Shown: positions 7,901 to 16,214, numbered from the stretch's first letter. The stretch is 43,465 nucleotides of DNA from an uncultured Prevotellaceae bacterium (GCA_900314215.1 OMUK01000010.1:1-43465), one strand, 5' to 3'. Notes: generated from the letters alone by a model not told the origin. Translations and numbers: made by a program.

Positions 7901-7950
7901 AAAGTGCCCCGCAGCAATGGTGGTTGAGAGCCACAGCTGCGGGGCACTTT
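7901..7950 (-). terminator. Terminator hairpin, duplicated copy 2
   Basis: The same 48 bases as 7520-7567, in the same plus-strand orientation. Here it lies 25 bases beyond the stop of the minus-strand phosphatase gene and can serve as its terminator. On the minus strand the stem is followed by TTTAATTC, a weak T tract. Because the stem is self-complementary it can work in both directions. Confidence 0.65.
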
Positions 7951-7974
7951 GTTATGCGTTATGTTGAGCGCTGA

Positions 7975-8712
7975 TTAGCGCACCATGTCGTTGAGGATGC
8001 GGCCTTGCACGCGCTCGCTGATTTTGCGCCAGTCCTTGCTGCCGATGTAGTCCTTGATAATCTCGGCGTGCTCCATCATGTGCATGTCGCTGCCAAACAT
8101 GTCGACCAGATTGTTCTTGATCAGCCACATGGCAGTCTCGCGGGCGCCGTTGCCAAAGTAGCCTGCCAGCGAGAGAATGTTGAGTTGGAAATACACACCA
8201 TGGGTGTGCAATTGCTCGTAGCGGTTGTGGCGGTCGTAGTAGTAGCGGTAGCGCTCGGGGTGTGCCAGAATGGGATGATAGCCCTTGCACTGCAAGTCGA
8301 AGAGGAGCTGGTCGATCTCGATAAGCTCCTGAGTGAACGAGTTTTCAAGCAGAATATACTTGCCTGGCATGGGCAAGATGCGGCCCTCGCTGTATAGGCT
8401 GTTCCAGTACTCATCGATGCGGTATTCCGACGACACGTGCAGCTCCACGTTCAGGCCGGCCTCGGCAACGGCCTTGGTGAGCACCCCGTAGGCGGCCTTG
8501 AGCGTCTCGGGCGTGTTCTCAAAAGTCTCGGCAGTGGTGTGTGATGTCAAAATCACACGGTTGATGCCCATGTCGACTTCGGCTTGCAGCATCTCAAGCG
8601 AGTGCTCTACATCGGGCGACCCGTGGTCTACGCCCGGCAAGATGTGGCAGTGCACATCGGTATGATAGAAAAGCTTTGCGTCTTCTTTTTTCTTCTTAAA
8701 AAAATTGAACAT
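7975..8712 (-). CDS. PHP-family tyrosine phosphatase, CpsB/YwqE type
   Basis: Metal-dependent protein-tyrosine phosphatase of the PHP fold; family members reverse autophosphorylation of capsule-export tyrosine kinases. The 245-residue product shows HTDVHCHILPGVDHG (17-31), where H21 and H23 are metal ligands. It also shows SHTTAETFENTP, LLENSF, ILAHPERY and GSDMH near the C-terminus. One known ligand position is unusual: DDG of the family is DHG here (H30). I chose the ATG at 8712, with AGGATACA just upstream, over an upstream TTG. No capsule genes or tyrosine kinase are nearby, so it is an orphan copy. It is divergent from the secreted protein at 8798. Confidence 0.85.
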   Translation of the reverse strand: MFNFFKKKKEDAKLFYHTDVHCHILPGVDHGSPDVEHSLEMLQAEVDMGINRVILTSHTTAETFENTPETLKAAYGVLTKAVAEAGLNVELHVSSEYRIDEYWNSLYSEGRILPMPGKYILLENSFTQELIEIDQLLFDLQCKGYHPILAHPERYRYYYDRHNRYEQLHTHGVYFQLNILSLAGYFGNGARETAMWLIKNNLVDMFGSDMHMMEHAEIIKDYIGSKDWRKISERVQGRILNDMVR

Positions 8713-8736
8713 TGTATCCTCAATTGTTTTGCGCGA

Positions 8737-8776
8737 CAAAGTTACTACAAAATTCTCATTTTTTTCATTAACTTTG
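8737..8776. promoter_or_regulatory. Divergent promoter pair, 7975 and 8798 genes
   Basis: CAAAGTTA at 8737-8744 reads as TAACTTTG on the minus strand for the phosphatase gene. TAACTTTG at 8769-8776 on the plus strand serves the 8798 gene. The two boxes are mirror images 24 bases apart, so each promoter's upstream box must fall in or near the other's -7 region. No strong TTTG upstream box is visible for either. Confidence 0.45.
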
Positions 8777-8797
8777 AGCCGTGATTACTACCAAAGT

Positions 8798-9790
8798 ATG
8801 ATAAAAGAAATTAAAATACTCACACTCGCGGCCTTCATTCTCGCCATGGCCGCACTGCCAGCAACGGCCCGGGAGAAAGTCAACAAGCAGTGGCAGGCGA
8901 CCCTGCTGGCCGCAATCGACTCATTTCCACAGCGTGGAGGCTACTACACGGGCGGCAAGCCCACCGCCGACTTCCCCACCACTGCCTGGCAAGGACTCGA
9001 GGCGGCATTCGGCATGGCCGCCGGCGACGTGAAGCCGCACATCGATCCCCGCAAGGCGCAACCCTCGTTTTGCTCCAGTGCCACCTATCTCGCGCTCATG
9101 AAGGCCCTCACCATGTGGGACACCGGGGGCAAAATCTCGCGCCAGGCCTGGGCACGCATGAAGCCCTGCGTGGGCATCGCCGGTCCGCTCAATCCCCAGG
9201 GGCTGAGCCAGGACGACGGCGTGGGCTTCTGGGGGCGCGCCAATGCCAACGGCCCCTCGATGGGCGTGCTCATCAATGAGCTGGGCGCGGGCATGAGCTA
9301 CACGGCCTACCGCGGCGCCAAGAGCGAGCGCAACAAGGAGACACCCACCGAGCGCTACCTCACCGACGAGGAGTGGTGTGCCGACCCCATATGGAGCCAC
9401 ATGGTGCCCGGCGACATCCTCAAGATATTCTGGAACCGCAACGACGAGAGTGGCAGCGACCGCGGCGCCATCATAGGCTACAACGGCGTGAAGGGCGACG
9501 ACCAGGAGGCCGGGCACAGCGTGATATTTATGGGCTTCGACAAGCAGGGCAACGTCACCTACTGGAGCAGCAACGGCCCCGGCAAGGAGCCTGCCACCAT
9601 GGGCTACAGCCTGGGGCGTTGTCCCAAGACCCAGATACAGCGCATCGTGGTGACCCGCATCCTGCACCCCGAGCGCTTCGACCGCGTGAAGCACATGCCG
9701 CTCGACGACGTGAACCAGTATCTGCACGACCTCAACGGCAAGCGGCACTCCACCACCGCCGAGCTCAAGCGCGAGTGCGGCATCAAGTGA
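8798..9790 (+). CDS. Secreted Cys/His protein, possible NlpC/P60- or CHAP-like
   Basis: A 330-residue exported protein whose family I do not recognise with certainty. Residues 1-24 are a Sec signal peptide ending in ATA. The body has features of papain-fold cell-wall peptidases in the right order. C92 lies in PSFCSSATY at a helix start, PGDILKIFW (204-212) resembles the PGDL(V)xF strand, and H240 lies in AGHSVIFMGF. A polar candidate third residue is N259 in YWSSNGP. The spacing between Cys and His (about 148) is longer than usual. Substrate is unknown; peptidoglycan peptides are a guess. The start at 8798 gives the signal peptide. The thioesterase gene follows after 34 bases. Confidence 0.65.
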   Translation: MIKEIKILTLAAFILAMAALPATAREKVNKQWQATLLAAIDSFPQRGGYYTGGKPTADFPTTAWQGLEAAFGMAAGDVKPHIDPRKAQPSFCSSATYLALMKALTMWDTGGKISRQAWARMKPCVGIAGPLNPQGLSQDDGVGFWGRANANGPSMGVLINELGAGMSYTAYRGAKSERNKETPTERYLTDEEWCADPIWSHMVPGDILKIFWNRNDESGSDRGAIIGYNGVKGDDQEAGHSVIFMGFDKQGNVTYWSSNGPGKEPATMGYSLGRCPKTQIQRIVVTRILHPERFDRVKHMPLDDVNQYLHDLNGKRHSTTAELKRECGIK

Positions 9791-9824
9791 AACAAAATCA
9801 AGAAAGACATTAGCACACAGGCAC

Positions 9825-10568
9825 ATGACAAGCAACATCAAAGAGTTTACCAAAACATATTTTCTCACCGCCGACGAGTGCAACCCCGAGCAGGAGATGC
9901 CACTCACCCTGGTGATGAGCCGCGTGATCGATATAGCCACCCTGCATGCCAACGCCTGGGGCGTGGGCTATGCCAAGCTCATCGAGGAAAACCAGGGCTG
10001 GGTGCTCTCAAGGGTTACTATAGAGATGGACCGCTATCCACAAGTGAATGAGGAGTATAGCTTCACAACTTGGATCGAGGACTACAACCGCCACTTCTCG
10101 CAGCGCAACATGGAGATACGCGACAAGGACGGTGCAGTTATAGGCGGCGTGCGCACGATATGGATGGTGATCAACTATGCCACGCGCGAGAGCGTAGACA
10201 TCTCCAAGCTGGCCTACATACGCGACAACATATCGGCCCGCAAGTGCCCCATCACACCACAAAGCCGCATGCGTCCCGTGACCGAGGGCCGCAGCGTGCC
10301 CTACACCTTTCAATACACCGATTGCGACGTGAACCGCCACGTCAACACCGTGCGATACCTCGAGTTGCTCATGAATCAGTTCCCGCTTGAGAAATGGGAC
10401 AAGGAGCAGGTGCACCGGCTCGAGATAGCCTTCATGCACGAGACCCGCTTTGGCGACACCCTGACGGTGCACGTCGACGACAGCGACCCGCTCGACTGCA
10501 AGCTCTCGATCGACGACGCCACGGTGAGCCACTGCCGCGCCCGCTTCGTCTTCACCCCTCGAGGATAG
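9825..10568 (+). CDS. Acyl-ACP thioesterase
   Basis: Hot-dog-fold enzyme of the FatA/FatB type that releases fatty acids from acyl carrier protein. The 247-residue protein has two hot-dog halves. The first contains NAWGVGYAKL and the strand WVLSRVTIEMDRYP. The second carries the active-site segment DCDVNRHVNTVRYLE with the conserved Asn and His. Length matches bacterial acyl-ACP thioesterases. The last 17 bases overlap the 3' end of the convergent yigZ-like gene. It may share a transcript with the secreted protein upstream, although no functional link is apparent. Confidence 0.9.
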   Translation: MTSNIKEFTKTYFLTADECNPEQEMPLTLVMSRVIDIATLHANAWGVGYAKLIEENQGWVLSRVTIEMDRYPQVNEEYSFTTWIEDYNRHFSQRNMEIRDKDGAVIGGVRTIWMVINYATRESVDISKLAYIRDNISARKCPITPQSRMRPVTEGRSVPYTFQYTDCDVNRHVNTVRYLELLMNQFPLEKWDKEQVHRLEIAFMHETRFGDTLTVHVDDSDPLDCKLSIDDATVSHCRARFVFTPRG

Positions 10569-11157
10569 CCAGGCCCGCCACGTCGTCGCGCAGGCGCTGC
10601 TGCAAGGCCGGCATGCGGTCGGCATCGGTCTCGAGCGTCATCACGCAGTCGTTGTCGAATTGCTGGTCGAGCACCCGTATCTTCTCGTCGGCCTTCACGA
10701 TTTTCATCACATCGTTCATGCTCAAGTAAGGGAAATTGAAGGTGACGCGCGCCTGCTCGTGGCACTCGATGATGGTGCCCGCCTCGATGGCCTGGCGCGC
10801 CGCCTCGCGGTAGGCGCCAATCAGGCCCGACGTGCCCAGCTTGATACCGCCAAAGTAGCGCACCACCACAATCACCACATTGGTCAGGCCAAATGAGTTG
10901 ATTTGCCCCAGTATGGGCTTGCCGGCAGTGCCCGAGGGCTCGCCGTTGTCGCTCGAGAGGTACTCGTCGCGCTGGGTGCCTATCATGTAGGCCCAGCAGC
11001 AGTGCCGGGCATCGTGGTACTCATTGCCTATCTTCTTGATCACGGCACGAGCCTCGTCGGCAGTAGCCACCGGCACGGCAAAGGAGATAAACTTGCTCAT
11101 CTTCTCCTTGTAGAGGCCCTGCGACTTGCCCTTTATCGTCTTGAAAAAATCACTCAT
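10552..11157 (-). CDS. YigZ/IMPACT family protein
   Basis: Member of the UPF0029 (YigZ, YvyE, IMPACT) family, conserved proteins linked to translation-stress regulation in eukaryotes and of unsettled role in bacteria. The 201-residue protein has the N-terminal family domain with GEPSGTAGKPIL and VVVRYFGGIKLGTSGLIGAYREAA, the most conserved segments. A smaller C-terminal ferredoxin-like domain (about 130-200) follows. I chose the ATG at 11157; the extra 16 upstream codons run into the promoter. The 3' end overlaps the thioesterase gene tail to tail. Confidence 0.9.
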   Translation of the reverse strand: MSDFFKTIKGKSQGLYKEKMSKFISFAVPVATADEARAVIKKIGNEYHDARHCCWAYMIGTQRDEYLSSDNGEPSGTAGKPILGQINSFGLTNVVIVVVRYFGGIKLGTSGLIGAYREAARQAIEAGTIIECHEQARVTFNFPYLSMNDVMKIVKADEKIRVLDQQFDNDCVMTLETDADRMPALQQRLRDDVAGLAILEG

Positions 11158-11165
11158 ATCGGTTG

Positions 11166-11202
11166 CAAAGTTATCAATAATTGAAATAAATGTGTAACTT
11201 TG
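11166..11202. promoter_or_regulatory. Divergent promoter pair, yigZ-like and DUF4494 genes
   Basis: CAAAGTTA at 11166-11173 (TAACTTTG on the minus strand) faces TAACTTTG at 11195-11202. With one extra matching base on each side the boxes form an inverted repeat GCAAAGTTA-N21-TAACTTTGC. The minus promoter lies 8-15 bases before the yigZ-like ATG, giving a very short leader. The plus promoter leaves a leader of about 65 bases. Confidence 0.5.
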
Positions 11203-11273
11203 CAAAACAAAAATAAGCCTCTATCCACCTACAGAATTTTTATTTTATCAACAATTAAAAGCATTACACCGAT

Positions 11274-11756
11274 ATGTCACAGTGGTTTGAAACAAAAGTA
11301 AAATACGATAAAACGCTCGAAACAGGCAACATCAAGACCGTGACCGAGCCCTATCTTGTCGACGCGCTCTCGTTCACCGAGGCCGAGGCCCGCATCACCG
11401 AGGAGATGCAGCCCTACATCTCGGGCGACTTCACCGTGGCCGCCGTGAAGAAAGTGAGACTCGACGACATCTTCTACGACCCCAACGGCGACAAGTGGTA
11501 CAAGGTGAAAATCAACATGATCACCATCGACGAGAAGACCGCTGCCGAGAAGCGCACGCCATCCTACTACCTGGTACAGGCCTGCGAGTTCAAGTATGCC
11601 CTCGACACCTTCATGAACGGCATGAAGGACACCATGTTTGACTACGAGATCGCTCAAATCACCGAGACCCCGCTCCTCGACGTCTTTGCCGCCAACCTGC
11701 AAGAGACCCTGGCCGACAAGGCCGCCCGCAAGAAAGCCGAGGGGCAAGGCGAATAA
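11274..11756 (+). CDS. DUF4494 domain-containing protein
   Basis: Small conserved Bacteroidota protein of unknown function. The 160-residue sequence begins with MSQWFETKVKYDKT and continues with the typical DALSFTEAEARI and YLVQACEFKYALD segments of the DUF4494 family. It looks cytoplasmic: no signal peptide or membrane helix. The last 20 residues are charged and Lys/Ala/Glu-rich. The yggS gene follows after 50 bases and is probably co-transcribed. No biochemical role can be assigned. Confidence 0.85.
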   Translation: MSQWFETKVKYDKTLETGNIKTVTEPYLVDALSFTEAEARITEEMQPYISGDFTVAAVKKVRLDDIFYDPNGDKWYKVKINMITIDEKTAAEKRTPSYYLVQACEFKYALDTFMNGMKDTMFDYEIAQITETPLLDVFAANLQETLADKAARKKAEGQGE

Positions 11757-11806
11757 ATTGCGCGCCCTCTACGGCTCGAGAAAAAATTGCCAATCAAAAT
11801 ATCGCC

Positions 11807-12472
11807 ATGTCGATCGAAGATAACATAAACAAAATCACCACGCAGCTGCCTCAGGGCGTGCGGCTGGTGGCCGTGTCGAAATTTCACCCTGTGGAGAAGT
11901 TGCGCGAGGCCTACGACGCCGGCCAGCGCCTCTTCGGCGAGAACCACGCCCAGGAGATGGTGCAGAAGCAGCCGCAGTTGCCCGCCGACGTGGAGTGGCA
12001 CATGATAGGCCACCTGCAGACCAACAAGGTGCGCATGATCATGCCCCACGTGAAGATGATACAGAGCGTCGACAGCATCAAGCTGCTCAAGACCATCGAG
12101 AAAGAGGCCGCCCGCATCGAGCGAGAGGTCGACGTGCTGCTGCAAGTGCATGTGGCCCAGGAGGAAACCAAGAGCGGCTTCAGCGTCGACGAGCTGCTCA
12201 ACGCCGCCACCCAGGGGCAGCTCGAGGGCTACCCCCACGTGCACATCGCCGGCCTGATGGCCATGGCCACCAATACCCCCGACATGCGCCAAGTGGCCCA
12301 CGAGTTTGGCATGGTGCGTCACGCCTACGAGATACTCAAGCAGGAATTCTTCACCCAGCCCGGGTTCAAGGAGCTGAGCATGGGCATGAGCCACGACTGG
12401 AAAGTAGCCGTCGACCAGGGGTCGACGATGGTGCGCATTGGCACCGATATTTTCGGACCACGAGAATATTAA
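11807..12472 (+). CDS. YggS-family pyridoxal-phosphate homeostasis protein
   Basis: PLP-binding TIM-barrel protein of the YggS/PROSC family. It has no known enzyme activity but buffers pyridoxal phosphate and affects amino-acid metabolism. The 221-residue protein has the PLP lysine in LVAVSKFHP, then FGENHAQEM, WHMIGHLQTNK, HVAQEETKSGF and, near the end, LSMGMSHDWKVAVDQGSTMVRIGT, which holds the phosphate-binding SMGMS and the GT terminus. All family hallmarks are intact and length is normal. It follows the DUF4494 gene by 50 bases. An AT-rich gap separates it from the sugar permease. Confidence 0.93.
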   Translation: MSIEDNINKITTQLPQGVRLVAVSKFHPVEKLREAYDAGQRLFGENHAQEMVQKQPQLPADVEWHMIGHLQTNKVRMIMPHVKMIQSVDSIKLLKTIEKEAARIEREVDVLLQVHVAQEETKSGFSVDELLNAATQGQLEGYPHVHIAGLMAMATNTPDMRQVAHEFGMVRHAYEILKQEFFTQPGFKELSMGMSHDWKVAVDQGSTMVRIGTDIFGPREY

Positions 12473-12574
12473 CTTAAAATAGACCTAACTCTTAAAAATT
12501 TGATGTAACTTTACGTCATCAAGATAGCAAGCATATAATTTTAACTAATTAATAGATTAAAAAACTAAAAACAA

Positions 12575-13885
12575 ATGGCTCAACAAAAACAACAAAACGG
12601 AAGCATCGTTGCGATTATCACAATGATGTTTCTCTACGCTATGATTTCGTTCGTGACCAATCTGGCTGCGCCTGTGGGCGTGATTTGGAAAAATCAGCCC
12701 TTCATCGACGGGTCCAACACGCTGGGCATGCTCGGTAACCTCATGAACTTCCTTGCCTATCTCTTCATGGGCATTCCCGCAGGCAAGCTGCTCACCAAGA
12801 TCGGCTACAAGAAGACCGCCCTCACCGGCATCGCCCTGGGCTTTGTGGGCATGTGCATCCAGTTTCTGAGCGGCAAGATGGCCATGGGCATGAGCGCCTT
12901 TGTGGTATATCTGATTGGTGCCTTCGTGGCTGGCCTGTGCGTGTGCATGCTCAACACCGTGGTCAACCCCATGCTCAACCTGCTGGGCGGCGGCGGCAAC
13001 CGCGGCAATCAGCTCAACATGATAGGCGGCACCTTCAACTCGCTGGCCGGCACGCTCACCCCAATGCTGGTGGGTGCACTCGTGGGCACAGTGACCAAGG
13101 ACACCACACTTGCCGACGTGAACCTGGTGATGTATATCGCAATCGCCGTGTTCTTCCTCTCGTTTATCGTCATCAGCTTCATTCCCATTCAAGACCCCGA
13201 GGCCTCTAAGACTGGCAAAGACACCGTCTTTGAGCACAGCGCATGGTCGTTCCGCCACTTCGTGCTGGGCGCAATAGGCATCTTCCTCTATGTGGGTATC
13301 GAGGTGGGCCTGCCTGGCACGCTCAACTTCTACCTGAGCGACACCACCGCCAAGGGCGCCCAGCTGGCAGCCAACGCAGCCGCAATAGGCGGTTTTGTGG
13401 CCGGCACCTACTGGTTCCTCATGCTCGTGGGCCGCATCGTGGGCGGCGGCATTGCAGCCAAGCTCTCGAGCCGCACCATGATGACCTGCGTGACCAGCGT
13501 AGCCATCGTACTCATCATCCTGGCCATGACCTCGAGCAAGACCACGATGGTCAACATGCCCCTCTTCACCGGCAGCTCATTTGAAATGACGGCAGTGCCC
13601 ATCGCAGCCCTCTACATCGTGCTGTGCGGCCTGTGCACCAGCGTGATGTGGAGTTGCATCTTCAACCTCGCCACCGAGGGCCTGGGCAAGTACACCGCAG
13701 CCGCTTCGGGCATCTTCATGATGATGGTTGTGGGCGGCGGCATCATGCCACTGCTGCAAAATCTCATCGCCGACCACGCTGGCTACATGATAAGCTACAT
13801 CCTGCCTCTGGTGAGTATCGCTTATCTGCTCTTCTACGCTCTCGTGGGCTCGAAGAATGTGAACAAAGACATCCCTGTGGATTGA
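12575..13885 (+). CDS. MFS permease, FHS (FucP-like) type
   Basis: A 436-residue, 12-helix major facilitator. NTVVNPMLNLLGGGGNRGNQLNMIGGTFNSLAGTL in the middle of the N-half strongly resembles the fucose:H+ symporter/FHS group (family resemblance by eye). The N-terminus is short and hydrophilic (Gln-rich), and the central cytoplasmic loop carries DPEASKTGKD. Proton-coupled import of a monosaccharide is the likely role; the sugar is not visible from sequence. The downstream transketolase suggests a pentose or other sugar feeding the pentose-phosphate route. An A-rich leader (12540-12574) precedes it with no clear Shine-Dalgarno. Confidence 0.8.
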   Translation: MAQQKQQNGSIVAIITMMFLYAMISFVTNLAAPVGVIWKNQPFIDGSNTLGMLGNLMNFLAYLFMGIPAGKLLTKIGYKKTALTGIALGFVGMCIQFLSGKMAMGMSAFVVYLIGAFVAGLCVCMLNTVVNPMLNLLGGGGNRGNQLNMIGGTFNSLAGTLTPMLVGALVGTVTKDTTLADVNLVMYIAIAVFFLSFIVISFIPIQDPEASKTGKDTVFEHSAWSFRHFVLGAIGIFLYVGIEVGLPGTLNFYLSDTTAKGAQLAANAAAIGGFVAGTYWFLMLVGRIVGGGIAAKLSSRTMMTCVTSVAIVLIILAMTSSKTTMVNMPLFTGSSFEMTAVPIAALYIVLCGLCTSVMWSCIFNLATEGLGKYTAAASGIFMMMVVGGGIMPLLQNLIADHAGYMISYILPLVSIAYLLFYALVGSKNVNKDIPVD

Positions 13886-13936
13886 TGATAGATCATGTGC
13901 CCGTGCCGCGCTCTGCGTGTAGGGCATTGAGAAATA

Positions 13937-13988
13937 GCGGCTTTCGTTGCGCCAGATGACCCTGGCTGAACGAAAGCCGCATTTTATT
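13937..13988 (+). terminator. Terminator after the FHS permease gene
   Basis: A 12-base stem GCGGCTTTCGTT pairs with AACGAAAGCCGC, with an inner GCCAG/CTGGC stem, followed by ATTTTATT. It separates the permease transcript from the transketolase promoter. Confidence 0.8.
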
Positions 13989-13997
13989 GCCAAAAAA

Positions 13998-14055
13998 TTT
14001 GCGGCTACGGCAAAAAATATATACATTCGTAGTGCATTTACAAGTGTGTGCACTT
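13998..14055 (+). promoter_or_regulatory. Transketolase promoter with inverted repeat
   Basis: TTTG at 13998-14001, 20 bases, then TACATTCG at 14022-14029 (one mismatch to TAnnTTTG) forms a promoter. At the expected transcription start lies AGTGCA (14031-14036) mirrored by TGCACT (14049-14054), plus the overlapping AAGTG-TGTG-CACTT (14042-14055). This could be an operator or a 5'-end hairpin. Confidence 0.45.
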
Positions 14056-14101
14056 ATATAATAAGGTGTAACTAACTAACAAAACATATATCCCAACCTC
14101 T

Positions 14102-16144
14102 ATGCTAAATAAACAACTCATGGACAGGGCGGCCAACAACATACGCATCTTGGCCGCAACGATGGTTGAAAAAGCCAAATCGGGTCACCCAGGTGGCGCA
14201 ATGGGTGCAGCCGATTTTATCAACGTGCTCTATTCAAGCTGTATCATTGGCGATCCCGACGACCCCACCTGGTTTGCCCGCGACCGCTTCTTCCTCGACC
14301 CGGGCCACATGTCGCCCATGCTCTACGCCGTGCTTCACCTGGCCGGCCTCTACACCCTCGACGACATCAAGAGCTTCCGCTCCTGGGGCACCGTGTGCCC
14401 CGGCCACCCCGAGCTCGACTCCAAGCATGGCATCGAGAACACCTCGGGCCCGCTGGGCCAGGGGCATGTGATGGCCGTGGGATGCGCCATCGCCGAGCAA
14501 TTCATCAGCCAGCACTACAGCCCTGTGTTTGGCCACAAGACCTATGCCTTCATCAGCGACGGCGGCATTCAAGAGGGCATCTCGCAAGAGGCCGGGCGCA
14601 TAGCCGGCTATCTGGGCTTGAGCAACCTCATCATGTTCTACGACAGCAACGAGGTGCAACTCTCGACCGACACCGACGCGGTGAGCGACGAGGACACCGC
14701 CGCCAAGTACCGCGCCTGGCACTGGAATGTGATTGAGGTCGACGGCACCGACCCCGCCGCCATGGCCCAGGCCCTGGAGCAGGCCAAGCAAGAGACCGAG
14801 CGCCCCACCCTCATCATAGGCCACACCATCATGGGCCGCGGCTGCGTCACTGCCGACGGCAAGAACTTTGAGGGACAGTGCAGCACCCATGGCAACCCGC
14901 TCAGCAAGTCGGGCGCCAGCTATGAGCGCACCATCGAGCACCTGGGCGGCAACCTCGACGACCCGTGGGCCACATTCCCCGAGGTGGCCGAGCTCTATGC
15001 CCAGCGCCGCCAGGAGCTCAAGAAGATCGTGGCCGAGCGCCGAGCCAAGGAGCGCGAGTGGATCGAGGCCAATCCCGAGAAAGCCCAAGAGCTCCATGAC
15101 TACATCGACGGCAAAGTGGCCGACATCGACTACGCCGCCATCGCCCATAAGCCCAACAACCCCACTCGCACGGCCAGTGCCGACGTGCTGGCAGTGCTGG
15201 GCGAGAAGCAGCACAACATGATTGTGTCGTCGGCCGACCTGGCCAACAGCGACAAGACCGAGGCCTTCATGAAGAAGACCGGCGCCTTCACGCCCCACAA
15301 CTTCAAGGGCGCCTTCCTGCACGCCGGTGTCTCGGAGCTGGCAATGACCGCGATTATCAACGGCATAGCTCTGCACGGCGGCCTCGTGGGCGCCTGCGCC
15401 ACCTTCTTTGTCTTCAGCGACTACATGAAACCCGCCATCAGGCTCTCGGCCCTCATGGAGCTGCCCGTGAAATTCATTTTCTCTCACGACGCCTTCCGCG
15501 TGGGCGAGGACGGGCCCACCCACGAGCCCGTGGAGCAGGAAGCGCAACTGCGCCTGCTTGAGGAAATCAAAAACGGGCACGGCCTCAACAGCATGCTCGT
15601 GCTGCGCCCGGCCGACGCTGCCGAGACCACTGTGGCCTGGAAGATGGCGATGGAAAACACCGCCACGCCCACCGCGCTCATTCTCTCGCGCCAGGCCGTG
15701 AACGACGTGCCCTCGCAGCACGGCGACGACTACGCGGCTCGATACAACGACGCACTGGGAGCACAGCGGGGCGGATATGTGGTGAAGGAGCAGAAAGACG
15801 CCGACGTGGTGCTTGTGGGCAATGGCTCGGAGGTGAGCACGCTGTGCGACGCCGCCGCCATCATCGCCGGCCACGGCATCAAGGCCCAAGTGGTGTCGGT
15901 GCCCTCAATCGGGCTCTTCCTCAACCAGGACCAGGCCTATCGCGAGAGCGTGATACCCAGTGGCGTGCCAGCCTATGGCCTCACCGCCGGACTGCCCTCT
16001 ACCCTGCAGCGCTTGATTCCCAATGGCAAGATCTATGGCCTCGACCACTTCGGAGCCTCGGCACCCTACAAGGTTTTGGAAGAAAAATTTGGCTTCACAC
16101 CCCAAAACATCGCCCAAAACATTGAAAAATGGGTAAAAAAATGA
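14102..16144 (+). CDS. tkt: Transketolase
   Basis: Thiamine-diphosphate enzyme that moves two-carbon units between ketose and aldose phosphates in the non-oxidative pentose-phosphate pathway. The 680-residue protein has the full three-domain length. The N-terminal TPP domain has KSGHPGGAMGAADF and the diphosphate motif ISDGGIQEG...FYDSNEVQL. Its first Gly of GDG is Ser, which I believe is usual in Bacteroidota. The pyrimidine domain has SHDAFRVGEDGPTHEPVEQ with the His and Glu used in catalysis. The C-terminal domain ends DHFGASAPYKVLEEKFGFT. It has its own promoter and lies between the sugar permease and an OmpA-like gene. Confidence 0.95.
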   Translation: MLNKQLMDRAANNIRILAATMVEKAKSGHPGGAMGAADFINVLYSSCIIGDPDDPTWFARDRFFLDPGHMSPMLYAVLHLAGLYTLDDIKSFRSWGTVCPGHPELDSKHGIENTSGPLGQGHVMAVGCAIAEQFISQHYSPVFGHKTYAFISDGGIQEGISQEAGRIAGYLGLSNLIMFYDSNEVQLSTDTDAVSDEDTAAKYRAWHWNVIEVDGTDPAAMAQALEQAKQETERPTLIIGHTIMGRGCVTADGKNFEGQCSTHGNPLSKSGASYERTIEHLGGNLDDPWATFPEVAELYAQRRQELKKIVAERRAKEREWIEANPEKAQELHDYIDGKVADIDYAAIAHKPNNPTRTASADVLAVLGEKQHNMIVSSADLANSDKTEAFMKKTGAFTPHNFKGAFLHAGVSELAMTAIINGIALHGGLVGACATFFVFSDYMKPAIRLSALMELPVKFIFSHDAFRVGEDGPTHEPVEQEAQLRLLEEIKNGHGLNSMLVLRPADAAETTVAWKMAMENTATPTALILSRQAVNDVPSQHGDDYAARYNDALGAQRGGYVVKEQKDADVVLVGNGSEVSTLCDAAAIIAGHGIKAQVVSVPSIGLFLNQDQAYRESVIPSGVPAYGLTAGLPSTLQRLIPNGKIYGLDHFGASAPYKVLEEKFGFTPQNIAQNIEKWVKK

Positions 16145-16181
16145 AAAAATAGTGCTTTGTAATCGCTTTTTTTCAAGAAAA

Positions 16182-16214
16182 TTGCGGTTAGTTTCCAAAA
16201 AAGCTATATATTTG
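16182..16214 (+). promoter_or_regulatory. Promoter of the OmpA-like gene
   Basis: TATATTTG at 16207-16214 matches TAnnTTTG exactly; TTG at 16182-16184 is the upstream box with about 22 bases between. The leader to the ATG at 16279 is about 60 bases and AT-rich. Confidence 0.5.

Noticed and set aside
13894..13908. 15-base match CATGTGCCCGTGCCG also at 35537-35551
   Set aside because: About one or two exact 15-base matches are expected by chance in a GC-rich window of this size.
14234..15889. 551-residue open frame antisense to transketolase
   Set aside because: It mirrors a clear transketolase gene; high GC at third positions keeps the antisense frame open. Its translation is Val/Gly/His/Leu-rich with no family match.
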